A stretch of 64,000 bases of DNA from Actinomycetes bacterium (lineage in GTDB: Bacteria; Actinomycetota; Acidimicrobiia; Acidimicrobiales; Ilumatobacteraceae). The number at the start of each line of letters is the position of its first letter. The stretch's first letter is position 1. The translations under genes and the position numbers were made by a program. The stretch lies in NCBI GenBank assembly GCA_025359865.1, contig JANYDH010000145.1:27668-91667 (forward strand). Direction: 5' to 3'. The notes beneath the pieces were generated by a model. That model was not told the DNA's origin. It did not search any database and saw only the letters and a program-made list of their open reading frames with translations. Shown here one piece after another: positions 17,165-26,914 of this stretch.

Positions 17165-20100
17165 ATGCACACCTCGTTCACCGCGGATCTTCCCGCGCCT
17201 TCCGGCCTGTACGACCCACGTTTCGAGCATGATGGTTGTGGCGTCTCGTTCGTTGCCAACATCAAAGGCGTCGCTAGCCGCTCGATCATCAGCCTGGGCA
17301 TCGGCGCGTTGTGCAACATGGAGCACCGTGGCGCCACCGGCGCGGAGGCCGAGACTGGCGACGGCGCAGGCATTCTGATCCAGATTCCCGACCGATTCAT
17401 GCGTGCCGTTGTCGGCACCCCATTGCCAGGTCTCGGTGCATACGCCGTTGGCCTTGCGTTCCTACCGGCAGACGCGTCGGCTGCCGAGAAGGCACAGTCG
17501 TCGATCGAAGCAATCATCGCCGATGAAGGTCTGACTGTGCTCGGATGGCGCGACGTGCCGGTCGACCCCACCGGGCTCGGCAAGAGTGCGCTCGCCGTGA
17601 TGCCGAGCTTCAAGCACTTGTTGATCGCCGACCCAGCGGGCTCGGCCGGGATTGCGCTCGATCGCAAGGTGTTCATCGCCCGAAAGCGAATCGAACACGA
17701 CCTGCCGAGTGAGCAGCGGACCTATTTCCCGTCTCTCAGCAGCCGCACGCTGATCTACAAGGGAATGCTCACGACGCCGCAATTGGCAGCGTTCTTCACC
17801 GACCTCAGCGATGAGCGTATGGAAAGTGCGCTCGCCCTGGTGCACAGTCGCTTCAGCACGAACACGTTCCCGAGTTGGCCGTTGGCGCACCCGTATCGCT
17901 ACATCGCGCACAACGGCGAGATCAACACCGTGCAGGGCAATCGCAACTGGATGCGCACCCGTGAGGCAATGCTGCACAGTGATCTCGTCCCAGGGCTCGA
18001 TCGTGCGTTTCCAATCTGCACCAGTGGGGGCAGTGACTCGGCCAGCTTCGACGAGGTGCTCGAGTTGCTCCACCTCGGTGGGCGCAGCCTGCCCCATGCA
18101 ATGCTGATGATGATCCCCGAGGCGTGGGAGAACCACGACACGATGGATGCCGATAAGCGTGCCTTCTACCGCTTCCACGCGTCGATGATGGAGCCATGGG
18201 ATGGCCCGGCAAGCGTGGCGTTCACCGATGGCACGTTGATCGGTGCCGTACTCGACCGAAATGGGCTGCGCCCAAGTCGTTACTGGGTGACCGAGGACGA
18301 CCTTGTGGTGATGGCCAGCGAGTCAGGCGTGATCGACATCGATCCCGCCACGGTGATTCGCAAAGGTCGCCTGCAGCCCGGTCGGATGTTTCTCATCGAT
18401 ACAGCGCTCGGCCGAATCGTCGAAGATGACGAGATCAAGCGCGAGTTGGCGGCGGCGCAACCGTATGCGAAATGGTTGGACGAAGGCGTCGTCGAACTGG
18501 GGGAGTTGCCAGGTCGCGAGCATGTGGTTTTCAGCCACTCCAGCGTCATGCGCCGTCAGCAGATGTTCGGGTACACCGACGAAGAGTTGAAGTTGATCGT
18601 TGCCCCGATGGCAAAAGGTGGCACCGAACCGATTGGTTCGATGGGTACTGACACGCCGATCGCCGTGCTGAGCGATCGTTCGAGAATGCTGTTCGACTAT
18701 TTCCAGCAATTGTTTGCACAGGTCACCAACCCGCCGCTCGACGCCCTTCGCGAAGAGGTCGTCACGGCTGTCAGCTCATCGGTCGGACCCGAATGGAACA
18801 TGCTTCAGCCGGGGCCGCAGAGTTGTCGTCAGTTGTCGTTGACGTTTCCGATCATCGACAACGACGAACTGGCCAAGATCATTCACATCAACGACGCCGA
18901 ACCGGGCGAGGAGGGCGCGTTCGCCGAGTTGGCGGCGGTCGAGGTGAGTGGCCTGTATCGCGTCGCCGGCGGTGGATTGGCGATGAAGCGCGCGCTCGAC
19001 GCAATCAGAGCTCAGGTGAGCAAGGCCATCGATGCCGGTGCGCGCATCGTGGTTCTGTCGGATCGCAACAGCGACGAGGTGTACGCGCCGATTCCATCGC
19101 TACTACTCACGTCGGCCGTCCACCATCATCTGATTCGTGAAAAGAAGCGCACCATGGTCGGTCTGATCGTGGAGTGTGGCGATGCCCGCGAGGTGCATCA
19201 CATGGCGTTGTTGATCGGCTACGGCGCGGGGGCGATCAACCCGTATCTAGCCTTCGAAAGCATCGAGGACATGGTGGCGCACGACCTCAACGGTCTAGGC
19301 GGCGCCGACCCACACCTCGCAGTCAAGAAGTACATCAAGGCCGCCGGCAAGGGTGTGCTGAAGGTGATGAGCAAGATGGGCGTGTCGACTGTCGCGAGCT
19401 ATACCGGTGCCCAGATCTTCGAGGCGATCGGTCTCGGCAACGAGCTCGTCGACGAGTACTTCACCGGCACCGTGAGCCGACTTGGCGGCATCGGGCTCGA
19501 CGAGATCGCTGCCGAAGTTGCACAGCGGCATGCCATTGCCAACCCGACCCGGCCAAGCGAGCGCGCGCATCGCAAGCTCGAAGCCGGAGGCGAGTATCAG
19601 TGGCGCCGCGAAGGCGAGGTGCATCTCTTCAATCCCGAGACGGTGTTCAAGTTGCAACACGCCACACGGGCCAAGCGATACGACGTGTTCAAGGAGTACA
19701 CCCGCCTTGTCGACGACCAGTCGAAGCAGCTTGCAACGCTGCGGGGGCTGTTCGAGTTCAATGAGACCCTGCGCACTCCGGTCGACATCGGCGAGGTCGA
19801 GCCGGTGAGCGAGGTGGTCAAACGGTTCTCCACCGGTGCGATGTCGTACGGGTCGATCAGCGCGGAGGCGCACGAGACGCTCGCGATCGCAATGAACTCG
19901 ATCGGTGCCAAGAGCAACACCGGTGAGGGCGGCGAAGACAGCGACCGTCTGCACGATCCACAGCGGCGAAGCGCAATTAAGCAGGTTGCATCCGGCCGGT
20001 TTGGGGTCACCAGCGAGTACCTCGTCAGCGCCGACGATCTGCAGATCAAGATGGCGCAAGGCGCGAAACCGGGTGAGGGCGGCCAGCTGCCGGCACACAA

Positions 20101-21739
20101 GGTGTATCCGTGGGTGGCCAAGACCCGCCACTCGACCCCTGGAGTCGGTCTGATCAGCCCGCCACCGCATCACGACATCTATTCGATCGAGGATCTCAAG
20201 CAGCTGATCCACGACTTGAAGAACGCGAATCCGTCGGCGCGGGTGCACGTGAAGCTGGTCGCCGAGGTCGGAGTCGGTACCGTGGCGGCCGGTGTGAGCA
20301 AGGCCAAGGCCGACGTCGTGCTGATCAGCGGTCACGATGGCGGCACCGGAGCGTCACCGCTCACCTCGCTGAAACATGCCGGTGGACCGTGGGAGTTGGG
20401 GCTCGCCGAAACCCAGCAGACGTTGCTGTTGAACGGGCTGCGCGACCGCATCGTTGTGCAAGCAGACGGGCAGATGAAGACCGGTCGCGACGTCGTGGTG
20501 GCCGCACTTCTCGGTGCCGAGGAATTCGGGTTCGCCACGGCCCCACTCGTCGTGAGTGGCTGCGTGATGATGCGTGTCTGCCACCTCGACACCTGCCCGG
20601 TGGGGGTGGCAACACAGAATCCTGAATTGCGCGCAAAGTTCAGCGGCAAGCCCGAATTCGTCGTCAACTTCATGGAGTACATCGCAGAAGAGGTCCGCGA
20701 GTGGATGGCCCGGCTCGGGTTTCGCACTATCGCCGAAATGATCGGCCACGTCGAGGTGATTGAGACAAAGCCGGCGATCACCCATTGGAAGGCGAAGGGC
20801 CTCGATCTCAGCCCGATCCTTGCAGTTCCGCAGAACCCCTACGGCCAGAGCTTGCACCACAGCGTGCAGCAAGACCATGGCCTCGACGTGGCGCTCGACC
20901 AGCAACTGATAGCACTCGCCGCACCAGCGATCTTGCATGGCGAGCGCGTGCACATCGAACTGCCGATCCGCAACGTCAACCGCACGGTAGGCACCATGCT
21001 GGGCCATGCCGTTACCAAGGCCCATGGTGGCAGCGGGTTGCCGGATGGCTCGATCGACGTATCGCTGCGCGGGTCCGCCGGCCAGAGCCTCGGTGCGTTC
21101 CTGCCCGCGGGTATCACGCTGCGGCTGGAGGGCGACGCTAATGACTACGTGGGTAAGGGGTTGTCGGGCGGGCGGATCATCGTTCGCCCGGACCGCGCGG
21201 CCACGTTCTCGGCCGCCGACAACGTGATCGCCGGCAACGTCATCGGCTACGGGGCCACGGGTGGCGAGATCTATATCAGTGGACTGGTCGGCGAGCGGTT
21301 CTTCGTGCGCAACTCCGGCGCTACCGCGGTTGTCGAGGGGGTGGGCGATCATGGGTGCGAATACATGACCGGCGGCCGCGTCGTGATCCTCGGCTCTACA
21401 GGCCGCAACTTCGGCGCCGGCATGAGCGGTGGCATCGCCTACGCGTACGACCCGGATGACGTCTTTGCCACGAAGTTGAACCACGACATGGTCGACCTGC
21501 AGGGCCTGGACGACGCCGACCGCGCCTTCGTGGTGCAGGCATGCGCCGACCATGCGCGCTACACCGGATCAATGGTGGCGAAGCGGATCTGTGATCAGTG
21601 GGAGGTCGAAGCAGCGAGGTTCAAACGGGTCATGCCGCGTGACTACGCACGTGTCTTGAACGTGATGGCCGAGGCCTCGGCCGATGGTCTTGACGATGAG
21701 GCGACCATGCACAAAGTGATGGAGGCTTCGCGAGGATGA
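17165..21739 (+). CDS. gltB: glutamate synthase (NADPH) large subunit
   Basis: A 1524-residue GOGAT alpha subunit making two glutamates from glutamine and 2-oxoglutarate. Start ATG 17165 leaves a 24-residue propeptide before the nucleophilic Cys25 in [10 protein letters not shown], which becomes the N-terminal residue after processing. Class II amidotransferase features follow ([17 protein letters not shown]). The FMN/2-oxoglutarate barrel includes [11 protein letters not shown] and [17 protein letters not shown] [12 protein letters not shown]. The [3Fe-4S] cysteines are in [20 protein letters not shown] (near residue 1140). The C-terminal glycine-rich beta-helix ends the protein. It lies 24 bp upstream of gltD. 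Confidence 0.97.
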   Translation: MHTSFTADLPAPSGLYDPRFEHDGCGVSFVANIKGVASRSIISLGIGALCNMEHRGATGAEAETGDGAGILIQIPDRFMRAVVGTPLPGLGAYAVGLAFLPADASAAEKAQSSIEAIIADEGLTVLGWRDVPVDPTGLGKSALAVMPSFKHLLIADPAGSAGIALDRKVFIARKRIEHDLPSEQRTYFPSLSSRTLIYKGMLTTPQLAAFFTDLSDERMESALALVHSRFSTNTFPSWPLAHPYRYIAHNGEINTVQGNRNWMRTREAMLHSDLVPGLDRAFPICTSGGSDSASFDEVLELLHLGGRSLPHAMLMMIPEAWENHDTMDADKRAFYRFHASMMEPWDGPASVAFTDGTLIGAVLDRNGLRPSRYWVTEDDLVVMASESGVIDIDPATVIRKGRLQPGRMFLIDTALGRIVEDDEIKRELAAAQPYAKWLDEGVVELGELPGREHVVFSHSSVMRRQQMFGYTDEELKLIVAPMAKGGTEPIGSMGTDTPIAVLSDRSRMLFDYFQQLFAQVTNPPLDALREEVVTAVSSSVGPEWNMLQPGPQSCRQLSLTFPIIDNDELAKIIHINDAEPGEEGAFAELAAVEVSGLYRVAGGGLAMKRALDAIRAQVSKAIDAGARIVVLSDRNSDEVYAPIPSLLLTSAVHHHLIREKKRTMVGLIVECGDAREVHHMALLIGYGAGAINPYLAFESIEDMVAHDLNGLGGADPHLAVKKYIKAAGKGVLKVMSKMGVSTVASYTGAQIFEAIGLGNELVDEYFTGTVSRLGGIGLDEIAAEVAQRHAIANPTRPSERAHRKLEAGGEYQWRREGEVHLFNPETVFKLQHATRAKRYDVFKEYTRLVDDQSKQLATLRGLFEFNETLRTPVDIGEVEPVSEVVKRFSTGAMSYGSISAEAHETLAIAMNSIGAKSNTGEGGEDSDRLHDPQRRSAIKQVASGRFGVTSEYLVSADDLQIKMAQGAKPGEGGQLPAHKVYPWVAKTRHSTPGVGLISPPPHHDIYSIEDLKQLIHDLKNANPSARVHVKLVAEVGVGTVAAGVSKAKADVVLISGHDGGTGASPLTSLKHAGGPWELGLAETQQTLLLNGLRDRIVVQADGQMKTGRDVVVAALLGAEEFGFATAPLVVSGCVMMRVCHLDTCPVGVATQNPELRAKFSGKPEFVVNFMEYIAEEVREWMARLGFRTIAEMIGHVEVIETKPAITHWKAKGLDLSPILAVPQNPYGQSLHHSVQQDHGLDVALDQQLIALAAPAILHGERVHIELPIRNVNRTVGTMLGHAVTKAHGGSGLPDGSIDVSLRGSAGQSLGAFLPAGITLRLEGDANDYVGKGLSGGRIIVRPDRAATFSAADNVIAGNVIGYGATGGEIYISGLVGERFFVRNSGATAVVEGVGDHGCEYMTGGRVVILGSTGRNFGAGMSGGIAYAYDPDDVFATKLNHDMVDLQGLDDADRAFVVQACADHARYTGSMVAKRICDQWEVEAARFKRVMPRDYARVLNVMAEASADGLDDEATMHKVMEASRG

Positions 21740-21763
21740 ACGACAGATTGAGGAGACCAGCCG

Positions 21764-23215
21764 ATGGGTGAGCCGACCGGATTCATGAAGTGGGCCCGAG
21801 AGACACCGGTACGGCGCTCTGTGCCTGTACGTCTGACGGACTGGAAGGAGGTCTACCTCGACTTCCCTGCCGCCAAGGCGCGGACACAGGCGGGTCGATG
21901 CATGGACTGCGGCATCCCGTTCTGCAACAACGGGTGCCCGCTCGGCAACCTGATCCCGGATTGGAACGATCTCGTCTACCGCGATCATTGGCGCGATGCC
22001 ATCGACCGCCTTCACGCCACCAACAACTTCCCCGAGTTCACCGGGCGGCTGTGCCCGGCGCCATGTGAATCCGCATGCGTTCTTGGAATCAACAGCGACG
22101 CGGTCACGATCAAGCAGATCGAGGTCGAGATCATCGACCGCGCCTGGGATGAAGGCTGGGTCACCCCGCAGCTCCCGAGTGTGCGCACCGGAAAGCGGAT
22201 CGTGGTCATCGGCTCCGGTCCGGCCGGCCTTGCCGCTGCACAACAACTCACGCGAGCTGGACACGAGGTGATCGTGCTGGAGCGAGCCGATCGCATTGGC
22301 GGTCTGTTGCGTTATGGCATCCCCGAGTTCAAGATGGAAAAGCGTCATTTGGATCAGCGGTTGGAACAGATGGAAGCCGAAGGAACCGAGTTTCGGACCA
22401 ACGCAACCGTCGGCGAGAACGTCGATATCGACGTACTGCTTGCCTCGTACGATGCAATCGTGCTCGCCGCCGGAGCTACAGCGTCACGCGACCTGCCCGT
22501 GCCGGGTCGCGAGTTGGCGGGCATCCACCAGGCTATGGAGTACTTGCCATTCGCGAATCGGGTACAGCAAGGCGACCTGACTACCTCGCCGATCGACGTG
22601 GCCGGCAAGCATGTAGTGATCATCGGCGGAGGCGACACCGGTGCTGATTGCCTTGGCACCGCCCACCGGCAGGGTGCGGCAAGCGTGACGCAGCTCGAGA
22701 TCATGCCGCGCCCGCCAGAGGTACGCGCCGGGAACAATCCGTGGCCACAGTGGAGTCTGATCCTGCGCACATCGTCCGCGCATGAAGAAGGCGGTGGACG
22801 CGTGTTCAGCGTCAATACCGAGCGATTCGTCGACGACGGTAACGGACGCGTGAAGGCACTGCTGCTACACGAGGTTGAACTGGTCGAGGGACGATTTGAG
22901 AAGGTCCCCGGAACCGAGCACGAGCTGCCTGCTGATTTCGTGTTCCTGGCCCTCGGGTTCGTCGGACCGGAGCGCGGCTCGTGGCTGGAGCAACTCGGGA
23001 TCGATCATGATCCTCGAGGCAATGTCGGACGAGGTGACAACTTCATGTCGTGCGTCCCGGGTGTCTTCGTGGCCGGCGACATGGGTCGTGGGCAAAGCCT
23101 GATCGTGTGGGCGATCGCCGAAGGGCGCGCCTGCGCGGCCGGTGTCGACCAGTGGTTGATGGGGTCGACACAGCTACCGGCACCCGTCGCGCCGACAACG
23201 CGCCAACTTCAGTGA
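21764..23215 (+). CDS. gltD: glutamate synthase small subunit
   Basis: A 483-residue GOGAT beta subunit passing electrons from NADPH through FAD and Fe-S centres to GltB. N-terminal cysteine clusters: CMDCGIPFCNNGCPLGN and CPAPCESACVLG. FAD-binding VVIGSGPAGLAAAQQL (residue about 147) and NADPH-binding VVIIGGGDTGADCLG (about 285). C-terminal FVAGDMGRGQSLIVWAI. Length and order are normal. Forms an operon with gltB. Confidence 0.97.
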   Translation: MGEPTGFMKWARETPVRRSVPVRLTDWKEVYLDFPAAKARTQAGRCMDCGIPFCNNGCPLGNLIPDWNDLVYRDHWRDAIDRLHATNNFPEFTGRLCPAPCESACVLGINSDAVTIKQIEVEIIDRAWDEGWVTPQLPSVRTGKRIVVIGSGPAGLAAAQQLTRAGHEVIVLERADRIGGLLRYGIPEFKMEKRHLDQRLEQMEAEGTEFRTNATVGENVDIDVLLASYDAIVLAAGATASRDLPVPGRELAGIHQAMEYLPFANRVQQGDLTTSPIDVAGKHVVIIGGGDTGADCLGTAHRQGAASVTQLEIMPRPPEVRAGNNPWPQWSLILRTSSAHEEGGGRVFSVNTERFVDDGNGRVKALLLHEVELVEGRFEKVPGTEHELPADFVFLALGFVGPERGSWLEQLGIDHDPRGNVGRGDNFMSCVPGVFVAGDMGRGQSLIVWAIAEGRACAAGVDQWLMGSTQLPAPVAPTTRQLQ

Positions 23216-23239
23216 CGATGACGCCTACGATGAGACCCG

Positions 23240-23890
23240 ATGAGAACAATCTTCTTCGGCTTGGGTGGCGTCGCACTGGCAACAACGCTTGGTCTTGCCT
23301 CATGCGGCAGCGGTAGTACTACCGCTCCACCGGCACCGGTCGTCACCATCGGGGCTACCAACTTCGTCACCTTGGCACCGACACCCAGCACTAACGCCGC
23401 CCCAACATCCGACGCTGCAGCGCTGCAACCCGAACAGTCGTACACGATCGTGGCAGGTGACTATCCGGGCGCCGTGGCCAAGATGTTCAACGTCAGTTTC
23501 AACGACCTGATGACGATCAACAACTGGACCCTCGAAGGGCAGCTCGTTCCCGAGTTCCAAGTCGGTGCCGTCATCAAGATTCCCGCTGGCGGCACCCTGC
23601 CCGGTGTCTCGCTCACTCCAGCGGCGTCCGCTGCAGATCTACCCGTCACGGCAACGACCCCATCTGCTGCGGCCCCCGTGGTGACCTCGCCGCCCAAGGC
23701 ACCCGCAACCACTGTCAGCACCTGCCGGATTGCTGAATACACGATCGTGGCGGGTGACTACCCGGGTGCGGTTGCGAAAAAGTTCGACACCACCGTTGGT
23801 GCGCTCAACATCGCCAACCAGAACACCAACGGATACGCAAGTTTCTATGCGGGCTTGATCATCAAGATCCCGGCAAAGGCCACCTGCTGA
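23240..23890 (+). CDS. LysM-repeat lipoprotein
   Basis: A 216-residue exported lipoprotein with signal peptide and lipobox LASC (Cys about 22). Two LysM-like repeats share YTIVAGDYPGAVAK (residues about 72 and 168), separated by a Pro/Thr/Ala-rich linker; each ends in an IKIPA segment. LysM domains bind peptidoglycan, so a lipid-anchored wall-binding protein is likely. It begins 24 bp after gltD and may be transcribed with it, though function is unrelated. Confidence 0.85.
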   Translation: MRTIFFGLGGVALATTLGLASCGSGSTTAPPAPVVTIGATNFVTLAPTPSTNAAPTSDAAALQPEQSYTIVAGDYPGAVAKMFNVSFNDLMTINNWTLEGQLVPEFQVGAVIKIPAGGTLPGVSLTPAASAADLPVTATTPSAAAPVVTSPPKAPATTVSTCRIAEYTIVAGDYPGAVAKKFDTTVGALNIANQNTNGYASFYAGLIIKIPAKATC

Positions 23891-23907
23891 CCGCGCGGGC
23901 GGACAGC

Positions 23908-24261
23908 TCAAAACACTCGTGCGTACCAGAGTCGCGTGATCAACGACATTGCCTGGCGGCGAAGTTCGTCGTCGACCTCGGCAACACCGAGTGCGGCTTC
24001 CAGATGCCCGAGCACGGCCGTAACCTGCTCGTCACTGATCTCGAGGTGGCGGTGAGCCTGTCGTAGATCGGTGGCCGGCTCGCTGTGCGGCGAGCCGAAT
24101 GCGGTTGCAAGCCATGCGCATTGGCCCGCCTTCTGCGCAGTGAGCCGGGCGGGGTCGAAGTGATGCGACACCCGTGGGTCACAGGTAAGGCGATCGTAGA
24201 GTTCATCGACCACGATCGTGATCGAGGCCGCGCCGCCGATGCGCTCATACAGCGTTCTCAC
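23908..24261 (-). CDS. truncated haemoglobin, group I-like
   Basis: A 117-residue 2-on-2 globin starting at GTG 24261 (MRTLYERIGGAASITIVV). The signature is the N-terminal YERIGG, DPRVSHHF in the B/CD region, and AHRHLEIS with the proximal haem-ligating His. Family members bind oxygen and nitric oxide. The GTGA overlap with the LAL regulator upstream means translational coupling, so its expression follows the regulators. Group assignment (I rather than II) is from length and motif spacing. Confidence 0.87.
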   Translation of the reverse strand: MRTLYERIGGAASITIVVDELYDRLTCDPRVSHHFDPARLTAQKAGQCAWLATAFGSPHSEPATDLRQAHRHLEISDEQVTAVLGHLEAALGVAEVDDELRRQAMSLITRLWYARVF

Positions 24262-26873
24262 GACGTGGCTCCTGCAAGCCCGAAGACCTCGGCCAATTCG
24301 ACCCGTGACCGAACACCCAACTTCGCGTAGACGCGGGCCAAGTGGCTCTCCACGGTTCGCACCCCAATGATCAACTCGTCGGCTACCTCTCGGCTGGAGT
24401 GCCCGTGAGCGACCAGCATCGCGATCTCCCGTTCTCGACGGCTGAGACTCACTTCGGGTGGCCCACCGGTGAACGCCGGGGTTGCGTACGACTCGATTTG
24501 GTCGCGCATATCCTGCGCTCGCCGGCTGTACATCGTCACCACGCGAGCATCATCGCCGTTTTCGCGCGACATCGCCCACGCCCAAGCTGCACCTTCGGCT
24601 GCCAGTACTCGGAAGCCGGCCAACTGCAACTCGTCGCTTGCGGCTGCAGTGTCCTCGGCGTCGCGTCGCGCAGTTGCGTGGAGTAGGCGAACGATCGTCG
24701 GAAGCAGTGCACCATCGACATCGAACTCGCCATCGCCGAGCAGCTCTACAGCGAGTTCAGGACGACCGAGGCGGGCGACGTCGAGAATCAGAAAGAGCCA
24801 CGGTGCCAAGTCGCCCCGTGCTTTGGTTTCTGCTATTCGAACGAGCAATGAGGCGATAGCGAATTCGAGACCTTCATCGGCGGCTTGCAACCAGGCGCGC
24901 CCGCGCCATTCCATGTGGGCGTACATCACCGCGTCGTGTGCAGGCAGTTCGTCGAGTTGGTCGCGTAGTCGGCGGGCAGCGTCGAGGTCACCAGCGAGAA
25001 TACTGGCGAGCAACCCGCCGCCGAGGGCCCACCTCACGCCGTGGTTGGAAGCGGCAGAATGTCGAGCAAGTTCGGCTGCATCGCAGAACCATCGAGATGC
25101 CGCCGCGCGCCGGCCGAAATTGAGTTCCGCCCACCCAATCGCAATCGACCAGGCGACGCGGCCATGGACGTCGCCGATACGCACGGCACGTTCCCATCCT
25201 TCGACGCCGAGCGCCAATGCCTCATCGACCCGCCCAGCGTCGATCATGGTAAACGCGTAGCACACTCGGGTGATTGCGCCCGCGGCTGCCCGGTCGTTGT
25301 CCGGAAGCGTACCGACCGTCTGGAGCGCAAGGACAGGTCGCCCGAGCGACGTGAGCGAGGTGATGACGGTAAACAATCCAAGCGGAGTGGTTGCCGCAGC
25401 AGACCCAACGGGAACCTGTGCAAGGGCTTGTATAGGCTGGCCGCAGGCCGCTGCGATCGATCCACGAAATGCCACGGCGTGGTTCGTCGCAGCAGGAAAC
25501 TCGGATTGGAAGTCGTCGATCACGCGAAGTGCATCGGTCGCGCTGCCGAGGCCCCAGAAGCTCACCGACGCCTCGATCATCGCCCACCGGAAGCGGTCGC
25601 CGTCGGACGCGTCGCCATGGTTGATTCGCTCGTCACGCAGTAGGGTATGCGCCTCGCCATGACGGCCCTGCTCGACGAGCGAGTTCGCGATCATCGTCGC
25701 GGCACGAAGGCTCGGCTCTGTGTCGAAGGCGAGACCGGCGAGGCGCTCGGCCAGGGCATGGTCATTACGGCCGGTTGCCAGGCGGGCCGCCTGCATGAGG
25801 AGCGCTGGTTCGGCCTCGACGCCGGCATCGAGGCGCCAGGTAGCGATTCGCAGGATGTCTTCAGGGCGACGCTTCGGCGAAGCAGCGAGGGTTGTGGCCA
25901 GCTCGCGCAGTAGCTGGCGTGCGGCCAGGCGACCGAGACGACGGCGAGTTGCATCGGCATACACGGGGTGGACGAAGCGGACCATCAGGGTCTCGTCGAC
26001 CTCGTCGGCGGCGAGCACGCGAGCGTCTTCGAGTTGCACGAGGGCGTCGGGATCGACCAGTTGCTCCAAAAGATCGATCTCGAGCGGGCCGCCGACTGCT
26101 ACGAGTGCAGCAGCCCGATGGTGGGCTACGGACAGGCCAGCCAACCGACTGTCGATCAGGTCGACGAGGGTATCGGGTGATGCGAAGGGCTGAACGAGTT
26201 CGTAGCGATCGTGGCGGAGCGCAAGAGCGCCTGTTGCTCGTGCTTGCAGGAGAAGTTCTCGGATGAACAGCGGGTTGCCAAGGGTTCGGTCCCACAGGTC
26301 CTGTTCGATCCCTGCAGAAATAGAGCCACCGAGGGTGGATTCGGCGAACGATGTGAGATCGACCCGGTTGAACGCATCGATCTGGATTCGGACAGCGAGT
26401 CCATCTTTCAGGAGCGAGGTCACTGCCTCGGGAGGTATCTCGCCCGAACGAATCGTTGCGACGACAAATGCAGTGAGATCGCCCGCCATCTGATGGGCCA
26501 ACGTCGCCGACGCATCGTCGAGCAGATGGGCATCGTCGATACCGAGCACGATCGGCCGACCACCCGCACGGTGCTGCAATGCCTTGCGGATCTGCACAAG
26601 GTCGCTGGCGTCGCCGGCAAGTCGGCTCGGGAGCATTGAGGCGAATGCGGCCAGCGGAATATCGGCGAGCGCGCGCGTACCGGTGATCGCGCTACTGGAA
26701 AACCCCATCAGATCAGCGTGGCGAAGGGTGGCTCCGAGGAGGTGGGACTTGCCGACACCAGCATCACCAATCAGCACAACGCCGGTGAGGTCGGCACGAC
26801 GCAATGCTGAGCCGATCGCTGCAAATTCAGACTCACGACCGATCAACCCATCCACGAAAACGCAGTGTTGCAC
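24258..26873 (-). CDS. LAL-type LuxR-family ATPase regulator 1
   Basis: An 871-residue regulator. N-terminal AAA/NTPase with Walker A IGDAGVGKSH (residues 35-44) and Walker B VLGIDDAHLLDDAS (about 112). The middle is a helical, TPR-like region of about 550 residues. The C-terminal LuxR HTH is SRREREIAMLVAHGHSSREV followed by RTVESHLARVYAKLG. LALs (large ATP-binding LuxR regulators, MalT-like) integrate nucleotide and ligand signals. The start is GTG 26873; GTG 26855 is possible. It follows a second LAL by 41 bp. Confidence 0.93.
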   Translation of the reverse strand: MQHCVFVDGLIGRESEFAAIGSALRRADLTGVVLIGDAGVGKSHLLGATLRHADLMGFSSSAITGTRALADIPLAAFASMLPSRLAGDASDLVQIRKALQHRAGGRPIVLGIDDAHLLDDASATLAHQMAGDLTAFVVATIRSGEIPPEAVTSLLKDGLAVRIQIDAFNRVDLTSFAESTLGGSISAGIEQDLWDRTLGNPLFIRELLLQARATGALALRHDRYELVQPFASPDTLVDLIDSRLAGLSVAHHRAAALVAVGGPLEIDLLEQLVDPDALVQLEDARVLAADEVDETLMVRFVHPVYADATRRRLGRLAARQLLRELATTLAASPKRRPEDILRIATWRLDAGVEAEPALLMQAARLATGRNDHALAERLAGLAFDTEPSLRAATMIANSLVEQGRHGEAHTLLRDERINHGDASDGDRFRWAMIEASVSFWGLGSATDALRVIDDFQSEFPAATNHAVAFRGSIAAACGQPIQALAQVPVGSAAATTPLGLFTVITSLTSLGRPVLALQTVGTLPDNDRAAAGAITRVCYAFTMIDAGRVDEALALGVEGWERAVRIGDVHGRVAWSIAIGWAELNFGRRAAASRWFCDAAELARHSAASNHGVRWALGGGLLASILAGDLDAARRLRDQLDELPAHDAVMYAHMEWRGRAWLQAADEGLEFAIASLLVRIAETKARGDLAPWLFLILDVARLGRPELAVELLGDGEFDVDGALLPTIVRLLHATARRDAEDTAAASDELQLAGFRVLAAEGAAWAWAMSRENGDDARVVTMYSRRAQDMRDQIESYATPAFTGGPPEVSLSRREREIAMLVAHGHSSREVADELIIGVRTVESHLARVYAKLGVRSRVELAEVFGLAGATS

Positions 26874-26914
26874 AGGAACCTAGCCTCAAGGAGGTCATGG
26901 GGCGTTCGTCGCCG